Source: an uncultured Clostridia bacterium
Lineage (GTDB): Bacteria; Bacillota; Clostridia; Christensenellales; Pumilibacteraceae
DNA length: 8,197 nt
Assembly (NCBI GenBank): GCA_947627075.1
Contig: CANQUR010000067.1
Span: 1 to 8,197 of the forward strand
Reading direction: 5' to 3'
Shown: in pieces, positions 1-5,613 of the stretch
Numbering within the stretch: the stretch's first letter is position 1
Layout of the letters: each line of letters begins with the position of its first letter
Notes under the pieces: generated by a model
Told to the model about the DNA's origin: nothing
The model's input: only the letters and a program-made list of their open reading frames with translations
Database searches by the model: none
Made by a program: the position numbers and the translations under genes

Positions 1-739
1 GATCGTCGGGAATTTCATTGTCGCCGAGCGAAACGTAGTCGTAGACGCCGCCCCCGAGTCGCGAATTGATAAGGCAGTTCGGCTGCAATTTTTTTACAAG
101 GTCGTATATTATTTTGCTGTGCTTTTGCGTGGAGTCGAGCGGCATATCGAACCAGGCGAGAAAGATTTCGCCGTAGTTGGTCATAAGCTCTTTTATTTGC
201 GGTAAGATTTTGTTTTCAAAGCAGATATTGTAATCTTTTTCGCTCTTGTCGGGGAAGTCCCACGAATTTTCCCAGGACGCGCCCGCCGCGTCGGACGGAT
301 CGGAAAGATATCCGCCTCCGTGCTTTTCGTGCCAATCGATGACTTGTGAATAATAAATTCCCAATTTGAGCCCGCGTTTTTTGCAAGCGTCCGCGAGTTC
401 TCCTATAAGGTCGCGCCGACAAGGCGAAAAATCGAACGAATTGAACTTGTCGACCGACCTAAAAAGGGCGAAGCCTTCGTGATGCTTGGCGGTCACCACT
501 ATGTATTTCATGCCGCACCTTACCGCAAAGTCGCATATTTCGTCCGCGTCGAAATAGATGGGGTTGAAAATCGCCGCAAGTTTTTCCATTTCGGCGTTGG
601 GAATTTGCTTGTCACATTGAATCCATTCGGCATAGTACGGTCCTCGGCTTCCTCTGTACTCGCCGCCGAGCAACGAATACAACCCGAAGTGCAACATCAA
701 TCCGTACTTTGCTTCCTTAAATTGCCGATATATATCCAT
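1..739 (-). CDS. Alpha-L-fucosidase (GH29), N-terminal part, cut by window edge
   Basis: I translated the minus strand from the ATG at 739-737; the frame stays open for 246 codons and leaves the window at base 1. The protein matches the catalytic barrel of glycoside hydrolase family 29, retaining enzymes that release terminal L-fucose from glycans. Visible family landmarks are KYGLMLHFGLYS (residues 11-22, usual form KFGxFxHWGxYS), AEW at 37-39, VVTAKHHEGF at 81-90 (substrate-pocket HH), LGIYYS at 126-131 and AWFD at 195-198, where Asp198 is the expected nucleophile. The acid/base region and the C-terminal beta-sandwich lie outside the window. No signal peptide is seen, so it is probably cytoplasmic and acts on imported fucosylated oligosaccharides. 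The start is supported by AGAGGA at 750-745 and a promoter at 790-818. The codon use is richer in G+C than the cassette to the right. Family is certain; substrate linkage is not. Confidence 0.93.
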   Translation of the reverse strand, partial: MDIYRQFKEAKYGLMLHFGLYSLLGGEYRGSRGPYYAEWIQCDKQIPNAEMEKLAAIFNPIYFDADEICDFAVRCGMKYIVVTAKHHEGFALFRSVDKFNSFDFSPCRRDLIGELADACKKRGLKLGIYYSQVIDWHEKHGGGYLSDPSDAAGASWENSWDFPDKSEKDYNICFENKILPQIKELMTNYGEIFLAWFDMPLDSTQKHSKIIYDLVKKLQPNCLINSRLGGGVYDYVSLGDNEIPDD

Positions 740-789
740 AATATTCCTCTGAGCGAGTCGCCTCGCCGCGTCCTTTGATTTTCGTTAGT

Positions 790-818
790 ATTATATCATT
801 TCCCGTTTGCTTTTGCAA
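790..818 (-). promoter_or_regulatory. Sigma-A promoter of the fucosidase gene
   Basis: On the minus strand, -35 TTGCAA (818-813), a 17-bp spacer and an extended -10 TGATATAAT (hexamer at 795-790). It lies about 45 bases before the ribosome binding site. The -35 lies within an inverted repeat TTGC-AAAA-GCAA (807-818), which could be an operator for a sugar-responsive repressor; no regulator is present in the window. The leader also has a GCGAG/CTCGC hairpin (753-766) just before the ribosome binding site. Confidence 0.75.
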
Positions 819-856
819 CTTAAACGGATATTAAATTCGCATAGCGCGCTAAAAAG

Positions 857-885
857 TTGACACGCGTCAATATTTATGTTATACT
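857..885 (+). promoter_or_regulatory. Promoter of tRNA-Ser
   Basis: Consensus -35 TTGACA (857-862), 17-bp spacer, extended -10 TGTTATACT (hexamer 880-885). Transcription would start near 892, about 23 bases before the mature tRNA 5' end. The -35 overlaps an imperfect palindrome, TTGAC-ACGC-GTCAA. Confidence 0.85.
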
Positions 886-914
886 TTAGCGGTCGCAAAA
901 AAACAATTGAATAC

Positions 915-1003
915 GGAGGCATATCGAAGCGGTCATAACGAGGCGGTCTTGAAAACCGTTTGCTCGCAAGGGCACGGGGGTTCGAATCCCTCTGCCTCCG
1001 CCA
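915..1003 (+). tRNA. tRNA-Ser (anticodon UGA)
   Basis: I folded a complete cloverleaf. The acceptor stem GGAGGCA (915-921) pairs with TGCCTCC (993-999). The D arm is TCG (924-926)/CGA (939-941), with GG in its loop. The anticodon stem GCGGT/ACCGT (943-947/955-959) closes loop CTTGAAA, with anticodon TGA at 950-952 reading UCA. A long variable arm, TGCTC-GCAA-GGGCA (961-974), marks it as class II. The T arm is GGGGG-TTCGAAT-CCCTC (976-992). The discriminator base is G (1000), as expected for serine tRNAs, and CCA is encoded (1001-1003). It has its own promoter and a terminator 4 bases downstream. Its 3' end abuts the left copy of the direct repeat, a typical place for accessory DNA to insert. 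Confidence 0.97.
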
Positions 1004-1007
1004 AACC

Positions 1008-1033
1008 AAAGGCACCCCATGCGGGTGCCTTTT
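1008..1033 (+). terminator. Rho-independent terminator after tRNA-Ser
   Basis: A perfect 10-bp stem AAAGGCACCC (1008-1017)/GGGTGCCTTT (1023-1032) with loop CATGC, followed by one more T. The T run is short (TTTT, partly in the stem) but the stem is strong. The A/T flanks make it usable from both strands. Confidence 0.8.
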
Positions 1034-1038
1034 GGATA

Positions 1039-1053
1039 GGCGGAGGCAGAGGG
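1039..1053 (-). repeat. 15-nt inverted copy of tRNA-Ser 3' end (left)
   Basis: GGCGGAGGCAGAGGG is exactly complementary to tRNA bases 988-1002: the 3' T-stem strand, 3' acceptor strand, discriminator and CC of CCA. The following bases (TGAGAAC) loosely resemble a decayed continuation of the antisense T arm (ATTCGAAC), so it may be a relic of an inverted tRNA fragment. Confidence 0.85.
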
Positions 1054-1217
1054 TGAGAACATTTTTGCGTCAGCAAAAATCGGTTCGTGGTGGCGAATGA
1101 ATAACGCACAAAATAACCGACACCGCCGCGCTCTCCGCTTGCCAAATCAAAAGCACACGCCATTATCTCAATAAGGGTGGGTTTGGAATAAAATAAAACT
1201 TTTTAACTGAATAATGT

Positions 1218-1246
1218 TTGTTTTTATTTTGAGTTTATGATATAAT
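1218..1246 (+). promoter_or_regulatory. Upstream promoter (P1) of the HTH-HEPN operon
   Basis: -35-like TTGTTT (1218-1223), 17-bp spacer, extended -10 TGATATAAT (hexamer 1241-1246). Its TATGATATAAT box (1236-1246) is repeated exactly in P2. A short inverted repeat TCTAC/GTAGA (1247-1261) sits directly on the expected start site and could be a repressor site. Confidence 0.55.
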
Positions 1247-1275
1247 TCTACTTAGCGTAGAGTTTTACGAAATAG

Positions 1276-1298
1276 AAAAGAACACATATGTTCTTTTT
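1276..1298 (+). promoter_or_regulatory. Inverted repeat between P1 and P2: attenuator or operator
   Basis: AAAAGAACA (1276-1284)/TGTTCTTTT (1289-1297), 9 bp with loop CATA, followed by a T. As RNA from P1 it would form an A/U-rich hairpin ending in a U run, a weak terminator or attenuator. As DNA the dyad could bind the XRE-type protein encoded just downstream. The sequence does not decide between these. Confidence 0.45.
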
Positions 1299-1314
1299 AT
1301 AAAAAATAAGTAGG

Positions 1315-1343
1315 TTTACATATTGATTGAAATATGATATAAT
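1315..1343 (+). promoter_or_regulatory. Main promoter (P2) of the HTH-HEPN operon
   Basis: -35 TTTACA (1315-1320), 17-bp spacer, extended -10 TGATATAAT (hexamer 1338-1343). The start would be near 1350, about 19 bases before the gene, just leaving room for the ribosome binding site AAAGGAGGA (1356-1364). Confidence 0.8.
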
Positions 1344-1368
1344 CAAAATGAATTCAAAGGAGGATTAA

Positions 1369-3246
1369 ATGGAAATATTCAGTAAAAAGCATAGTATCGG
1401 AAAGACCATAGCCGATCTTCGTAAAGAAAAAGGCTGGACACAAGCCGAACTTGCCGAAAAATTACAAGTCAGCGATAAAGCTGTAAGCAAATGGGAACAA
1501 GACAATGGCGCACCGAGCATTGAGTTTTTACCGGTACTCGCCGAACTATTCGGGGTCAGTATTGACTATATCATGACAGGAAAAACGCCCGAAAAAGAAG
1601 TTGTTACAATTTCCAAAGCAGAATTATGTGCCAAAAAGGACGACATATCACTGCTTGATGGAATCGAAATCAATCATAAAGACGAGCAAGGGAAATCGCT
1701 TATTGATTATATATTGCAATATCAGAGCTTTAAGGTTTTTGTAAAACTCTGCGAAATGAATACAACGAATATACAAAAATTCAAACTTCTTGATGCAATC
1801 AAACTTGCCATTTTAACAAATCGTCTTGATTTATTAATTGGTAAACAGTTTAGTGTCGGCAACAGTTATTATCCTCGCTGGACTTTCGAAAACGAATATG
1901 CGCTTTTATCACTGCTTCCAAAAGAAATGGAACCAGAATTACAAGGCGAATATAAGTCATTATGTGTTATAACAGAAGATATCATAGACACAATAGCATG
2001 TGATGAGCGTATTAACGAAAAGACGTTAGACGTTATATTCGGACATCAAAATAACAGGCAATGCGTTTGGTATCATATGTTTCCGTATTTAATCCATCAA
2101 AGCTACTTGAAAAACAAAACCGAGATGCTTAATAAGCTTCTTTCAATCGCTATTCAAAATAACGAATACGGATATAAAAATATCGATATGAAACCCAATG
2201 GTTTTGGTCAATGTAATTTTGTGCCCAACAATTTTTTCTTCGCGGCACACTATGATAAAACAAAAGATTACGGATTGGTCAGAATATTGGAAAAAACGAT
2301 AAAACTTGCTTTGGAACAAGGCGATTTTGATTTATTCGAAAAGTTCGATAAGATCAATAGTGACATACAAAGCTTCTACGGTAATTTTAAGCCGTATATA
2401 GCTTCCGAATATGAAATACGAATGGCAAAATTAAAGGCAGATAAATCGGTGTCGCAAGACGAGATTATTATTCAATCTACAATACATGACGGGCTTGTTA
2501 ATATCGATGAGCTTGTTGCAACAAAAAATTTGAAAATCATCAAGACAACTCTTGCAAAATACCCCATTCATCCGGTGGAAAAATTGATACTATGGCTTAA
2601 CAATAATGAACTACGCAAAATTTTTGAGTACATGGTCGATAAGAGCGAAACGGCTCGATATGATGATTCATTAAATGCAGAGTATGCAAATCGAATTGCA
2701 CGTGAAGTAATGGAAAATGACACTGATGGGGTAAAGAAAAATCTTTATTTAATATATCAAAGATCACCTCACATCAATAGTAAATTTAAAATAAACGGCG
2801 CCATAACAACTCCATGTTCCTTTGAAGATATCCTAAAATATATGAATGAATATAAGCAAAGAATTATTCAACAATGTACATTCGATTTTGAAAAAGGGCA
2901 AGTAGTCAATGAATTGACAAAAGAATATTTAGAATCTGAACTTAAAAAAGGAAATACAGAAATAGTTATCATTAAACTATGCGTTCGACTTGAAGCGATT
3001 TTACGGTCTACATATCATTATGAGGGCGACTTTTCGGAAATGCTTGATAAATATTGCTCACAATACGGATCTGAGAATAAAGATGATGGATGGGGATATT
3101 CTTATAGAGTCACAAATGATTTTGTCGAATATCTTCAAAAACTACGTATGTGTCGCAACAGTATCGTTCATTCCGAAAAGAAGAAAGATATGCTTACGCT
3201 CGATGAAATTCAGTACTGCATTGATTATATCTGCAATTTGAAATAA
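1369..3246 (+). CDS. XRE-family HTH protein with C-terminal HEPN-like putative RNase domain
   Basis: A 625-residue protein. Residues 10-70 form an XRE/Cro-type helix-turn-helix (WTQAELAEKL at 23-32, then SDKAVSKWE at 35-43), followed by the usual FGVSIDYIMTG. From about residue 90 comes a helical region; its first part, INHKDEQGKSLIDYIL, is ankyrin-like. I recognise no named domain from about 140 to 510. The last ~105 residues resemble a HEPN fold: a helix around IIKLCVRLEAILR and then the RNxxxH motif RNSIVH at 596-601, the catalytic signature of HEPN RNases. It is the first gene of an operon; the stop is 11 bases before the next ATG. Start: strong AAAGGAGGA at 1356-1364. The gene is more A+T-rich than the fucosidase and ABC genes. 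The likely role is a DNA-binding autorepressor fused to an RNA-cleaving effector, as in toxin or phage-defence proteins. That role is inference; HTH and motif are seen. It could instead be an inactive sensor. Confidence 0.85.
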   Translation: MEIFSKKHSIGKTIADLRKEKGWTQAELAEKLQVSDKAVSKWEQDNGAPSIEFLPVLAELFGVSIDYIMTGKTPEKEVVTISKAELCAKKDDISLLDGIEINHKDEQGKSLIDYILQYQSFKVFVKLCEMNTTNIQKFKLLDAIKLAILTNRLDLLIGKQFSVGNSYYPRWTFENEYALLSLLPKEMEPELQGEYKSLCVITEDIIDTIACDERINEKTLDVIFGHQNNRQCVWYHMFPYLIHQSYLKNKTEMLNKLLSIAIQNNEYGYKNIDMKPNGFGQCNFVPNNFFFAAHYDKTKDYGLVRILEKTIKLALEQGDFDLFEKFDKINSDIQSFYGNFKPYIASEYEIRMAKLKADKSVSQDEIIIQSTIHDGLVNIDELVATKNLKIIKTTLAKYPIHPVEKLILWLNNNELRKIFEYMVDKSETARYDDSLNAEYANRIAREVMENDTDGVKKNLYLIYQRSPHINSKFKINGAITTPCSFEDILKYMNEYKQRIIQQCTFDFEKGQVVNELTKEYLESELKKGNTEIVIIKLCVRLEAILRSTYHYEGDFSEMLDKYCSQYGSENKDDGWGYSYRVTNDFVEYLQKLRMCRNSIVHSEKKKDMLTLDEIQYCIDYICNLK

Positions 3247-3280
3247 GGAGTTAAAATATGAATAAATATCAGAATATTTA

Positions 3281-4000
3281 TTGGAAGACAGATTAGATTT
3301 TTATCGCTGTTGCCCGATTGAACAGGAAGAAAAGGGCGGCAATAAATACGGCAGATTTGATATAGAAACCGACACTTTAACAATTACACAAGATAAGAAC
3401 ATAAATTTGCTCGAATATGTTATAATTATAGATCCACGTCGTTATAAAATAATAAACAATGTTTATGTCGAAAAAGACGGCAAATGGGATGAAGTCAAAT
3501 TGACCCCATTCCGCGGGGATCAAGAAGATCTCGTTTTTCGCATAATAGTCGATTTTCGAGATAGAGCAGATAAAATTCGACTTGGTTTCAAAAACAATCT
3601 TGCGGATGATTATATAATAAATCTCAAATATATCGAAGCCGACAAGGAAGCTTATTACGCCGAGCAGGAGAAAAAACGCAAAGAGAATTTATTGACTGCG
3701 GCGTCAATAAAACATGCTACAGGTAAGGATTTAGTCAATATATATTTTCAGCCTTGTTGCGATGATTATGATCGAACCGAGATTATTCTTTATCATGACG
3801 GACAAATGCTTGCAAAATACAATGTAGATAAAGAAGTATTTTTTAAGTCTATCGGCGGTCTCGCTTATGGTAAATATGAGTACATAGTTAAGCAGTACGA
3901 TAAAGCCGATAAGCTCCTGCTTGAAACTCAAAAAATAGCCTTTTCGATAAGCGGTGGAGAACCTGCTTTTTATGGTGGAGTGCCTCAAATAACTTGGTAA
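3281..4000 (+). CDS. Beta-rich protein of unknown family, second gene of operon; start probably frameshifted
   Basis: The open frame can start only at TTG 3281 (239 residues), which lacks a convincing ribosome binding site. A good site, AAGGAG (3245-3250), instead serves ATG 3258, whose frame ends after 12 codons. Adding one A to the AAA at 3264-3266 would join the two as MNKISEYLLEDRLD, which reads naturally. So this is a recent one-base deletion, a sequence error, a phase-variable start, or a true TTG start. The protein is unrecognised. Residues ~1-115 are strand-rich (LTITQDKNINLLEYVIII), then comes a charged linker (about 117-137, EADKEAYYAEQEKKRKEN) and a second strand-rich module of ~95 residues that recalls an Ig/fibronectin-like sandwich (TEIILYHDGQMLAKY...YGKYEYIVKQYD). 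No signal peptide or membrane segment is seen. It is 26 bases before the third gene. Possibly a sensor or regulator of the flanking HEPN proteins; this is a guess from position only. Confidence 0.75.
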   Translation: MEDRLDFYRCCPIEQEEKGGNKYGRFDIETDTLTITQDKNINLLEYVIIIDPRRYKIINNVYVEKDGKWDEVKLTPFRGDQEDLVFRIIVDFRDRADKIRLGFKNNLADDYIINLKYIEADKEAYYAEQEKKRKENLLTAASIKHATGKDLVNIYFQPCCDDYDRTEIILYHDGQMLAKYNVDKEVFFKSIGGLAYGKYEYIVKQYDKADKLLLETQKIAFSISGGEPAFYGGVPQITW

Positions 4001-4026
4001 TTTAATATTTTGAATGGAGAACATTA

Positions 4027-4545
4027 ATGAGTAAAAATGACGATTTTCAACATGATATATTATCTATAGCCGATGATTTTAAAGAGGCATATAGGCGGTG
4101 TGTTCGAGGAGAAGATCCGGAAGTTGACGAATATGGACGCACATTTTGCCACTTTGTTGGAGTTCCCGCAATAGTCAATGCTGCGTTTGCTTGCGAACTG
4201 TATCTGAAAAGTTTATTAGGAGAAAAAATTAAAGAAATCGATCACCGAGAGTGGCATGACCTTAAAGCACTATATTCCCAATTGGATACGCCTTTACAAA
4301 ATCAAATTCGAGAATATGTCGAAACGCATTGGATACAGCCGGACGGCCATTCCTTCGACGGCTTGTTAGAACGCGCAAAAGATGTTTTTGTTTCATGGCG
4401 ATATATTTTTGAGGAAAAGCACACAGATGGGTATATGGGCTGTTTTATCAATGAACATCTCAAATTTTTTGAATTATTTATTACTATTCTGCAAAAGTTG
4501 GCATGCGAGAAAAAAGAAACAGATGATAAATATAATTCGATTTAG
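4027..4545 (+). CDS. HEPN-like protein, third gene of operon
   Basis: A 172-residue soluble, mostly helical protein. The pattern CELYLKSLL (56-64), HDLKALYSQL (77-86) and FVSWRYIFE (121-129) is what I know from small HEPN-like proteins, in which a CElxlKaLl helix, an HdLxxLf helix and a WRYxxE helix recur; these are often paired with nucleotidyltransferases or other toxin-antitoxin partners. There is no RNxxxH; the only R-x5-H, REYVETH (95-101), is mid-protein and probably chance, so it may be a non-catalytic partner or antitoxin. The start is set by GGAG (4016-4019), 7 bases before ATG. It ends 22 bases before the terminator of the right-hand repeat. Two HEPN-type proteins in one operon support a toxin or defence role. 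The family assignment is from memory of the pattern, not an alignment. Confidence 0.75.
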   Translation: MSKNDDFQHDILSIADDFKEAYRRCVRGEDPEVDEYGRTFCHFVGVPAIVNAAFACELYLKSLLGEKIKEIDHREWHDLKALYSQLDTPLQNQIREYVETHWIQPDGHSFDGLLERAKDVFVSWRYIFEEKHTDGYMGCFINEHLKFFELFITILQKLACEKKETDDKYNSI

Positions 4546-4567
4546 TTTATTACTACCCCGCCAGACC

Positions 4568-4593
4568 AAAGGCACCCCATGCGGGTGCCTTTT
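4568..4593 (+). terminator. Terminator of the HTH-HEPN operon (inside right repeat)
   Basis: The same 10-bp stem AAAGGCACCC/GGGTGCCTTT with loop CATGC as after the tRNA, here 22 bases after the third gene's stop. It is the only strong hairpin before the next promoter at 4862. Confidence 0.8.
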
Positions 4594-4598
4594 GGATA

Positions 4599-4613
4599 GG
4601 CGGAGGCAGAGGG
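4599..4613 (-). repeat. 15-nt inverted copy of tRNA-Ser 3' end (right)
   Basis: GGCGGAGGCAGAGGG again, exactly complementary to tRNA bases 988-1002, here 3.6 kb from the tRNA. Read-through of the operon terminator would produce RNA antisense to the tRNA-Ser 3' end. Confidence 0.85.
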
Positions 4614-4861
4614 TGAGAACATTTTTGCAACGCAAAAATCGGTTCGCGGTGGCGAATGAATATCGCACAAAATAACCGACACCGCTTTTATCGCCACCGA
4701 GGAAGCGAAGAAGACAAGTCCGTGGTCTACGATAAAGTTTCATCAATCTTTCTTAATCTGCTCTATCTATATGGGACACTGCAAACCAAAAATTCGGGTA
4801 CTTAGATAAAAATTCTTTACTAATCATTCACTATCTATATTAGGAAAGACTTTTGAAACGC

Positions 4862-4890
4862 TTGTCATTTTAATTTAATTTTGATACAAT
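4862..4890 (+). promoter_or_regulatory. Promoter of the single-TM protein gene
   Basis: -35 TTGTCA (4862-4867), 17-bp spacer, extended -10 TGATACAAT (hexamer 4885-4890), about 26 bases before the ATG. The rest of 4686-4861 shows no gene; the only oddity is a 10-bp direct repeat CTATCTATAT at 4763-4772 and 4831-4840. Confidence 0.8.
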
Positions 4891-4915
4891 AAAGCAGCAC
4901 AAAGGAGAATAATAT

Positions 4916-5443
4916 ATGGATATCGTCGTTTTAGTCCTTCAAGTTGTAACAATTTTGGTTTCAATTACTTCATTAATTATTGGTTTTGTAAGCACTTTGG
5001 TAGAAAATAAGAAAAAAAACTATATTAAAATCGTTACGGAACAAAGGTTGAAGAATAAAGAAGTCGTTCGAAAAAGCGTTTCGAATTTATTGTGTATTTC
5101 GCATCCCTGTATTCTGTCGCAATTTGATGAAGATTCCCTAAAGAATTGCTGTGTGTACGCATCCGAGGTTGAATCCGTTTTCAAAAGATTTTATGAGGAA
5201 GACGCGACCGTTTTGAAGGCAATAGACAATTTGCTCGACTCTCTTCGACAATGGCTGTGCAAATCCATTTCCGCGGAAGAAATCGAACGCGCAAGAAAAG
5301 AACTTTTGTACGAGTATTCCGTTTATGATTTTTCCGATTGGCAATTCATTAAATCACAATCGACAGGGAAACGGTATGAGAGTAATGATTTCGATAAGAT
5401 TTATGCACAATCAAAAAAGGACTTTTCTCCCGATTTGTTTTAG
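4916..5443 (+). CDS. Single-pass membrane protein of unknown function
   Basis: A 175-residue protein. Residues ~3-29 are one strongly hydrophobic segment (LVLQVVTILVSITSLIIGFV), followed by positively charged NKKKNY, so the helix is probably an uncleaved N-terminal anchor with the rest in the cytoplasm. The remainder is predicted mostly helical with acidic patches. The junction YIKIVTEQRLKNKEVVRK resembles the T-x-Q-R...R-x-L motif common in uncharacterised one-helix proteins of accessory regions; this is an impression only. Start: AAAGGAG at 4901-4907 before ATG and a good promoter at 4862-4890. It is transcribed alone. The upstream sequence is A+T-rich like the cassette, so it may belong to the same accessory block although it lies outside the repeats. 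Function unknown. Confidence 0.8.
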   Translation: MDIVVLVLQVVTILVSITSLIIGFVSTLVENKKKNYIKIVTEQRLKNKEVVRKSVSNLLCISHPCILSQFDEDSLKNCCVYASEVESVFKRFYEEDATVLKAIDNLLDSLRQWLCKSISAEEIERARKELLYEYSVYDFSDWQFIKSQSTGKRYESNDFDKIYAQSKKDFSPDLF

Positions 5444-5469
5444 GTCATATAAATTCCGCCGTGAACAAG

Positions 5470-5504
5470 TCGGTTGAACTCTTGACCGAACAAGTTTCTT
5501 TTTG
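5470..5504 (+). terminator. Weak terminator candidate after the single-TM gene
   Basis: TCGGTTGA (5470-5477)/TTGACCGA (5482-5489): 8 pairs including two G-U, loop ACTC. A T-rich run TTTCTTTTT (5495-5503) starts five bases later. The stem is modest and the T run is offset. Confidence 0.4.
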
Positions 5505-5613
5505 CTATCAAAGCTATTATTTTCCATAAATCCGTAATTTCTTCGCGCGCACTATGCGTCGTAGGGGATTAATTTCGTACTGCCGCTTTAAGGTGGTTTT
5601 ATGTTTTCTCGGG

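Larger units (their letters stand above)
998..1126 (+). repeat. Left copy of ~128-bp structured direct repeat
   Basis: Nearly identical to 4558-4685. It begins with the last bases of the tRNA (CCGCCA) and contains in order: the GGCACCC terminator hairpin; GGCGGAGGCAGAGGG (1039-1053), the exact reverse complement of the tRNA-Ser 3' end (988-1002); hairpin ATTTTTGC-GTCA-GCAAAAAT (1061-1080); and a 3' part with two competing stems, TCGGTT/AACCGA (1080-1085/1115-1120) and GTGGTG/CACCGC (1087-1092/1121-1126). Sequence beyond 1126 does not match the other copy. No open frame is shared through both copies. It may be a dispersed non-coding element, or the edge of a recombination event. Confidence 0.9.
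4558..4685 (+). repeat. Right copy of ~128-bp structured direct repeat
   Basis: Matches 998-1126 with only a few differences: A to G at the fourth base of CCAAACC; hairpin loop GTCA replaced by AAC (4629-4631); T to C in the GTGGTG strand (now GCGGTG, 4646-4651), turning a G-U pair into G-C; and A to T near 4663, adding an A-T pair to the GCGA/TCGC stem. Together with the left copy it brackets the three-gene operon in direct orientation. Only CCGCCA of the tRNA is present here in the sense direction, so it is not a full attachment-site copy of the tRNA 3' end. Confidence 0.9.

Noticed and set aside
1080..1126. H-type pseudoknot from TCGGTT/AACCGA and GTGGTG/CACCGC
   Set aside because: The second strands are directly adjacent with no bases to cross the first stem, so both stems cannot easily form at once; alternative pairing is more likely.
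791..1163. Two minus-strand open frames over the tRNA and left repeat (e.g. with AEGFEPPCP)
   Set aside because: They are antisense readings of tRNA-Ser and its terminator, a well-known source of false proteins.
1280..1293. LexA-like box GAAC...GTTC upstream of the HTH-HEPN gene
   Set aside because: The half-sites are separated by six bases; the Firmicute LexA box needs four.
4556..4563. attR-type copy of the tRNA-Ser 3' end
   Set aside because: Only CCGCCA matches in the sense orientation and no integrase gene is present in the window, so a classical tRNA integration site is not supported.
4474..4746. Minus-strand open frame over the right repeat sharing GVGYFVRYSFAT with the frame over the left repeat
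   Set aside because: The shared frame breaks at the hairpin, whose loop is one base shorter in this copy, while the stems are kept. This indicates structured non-coding DNA rather than a coding repeat.
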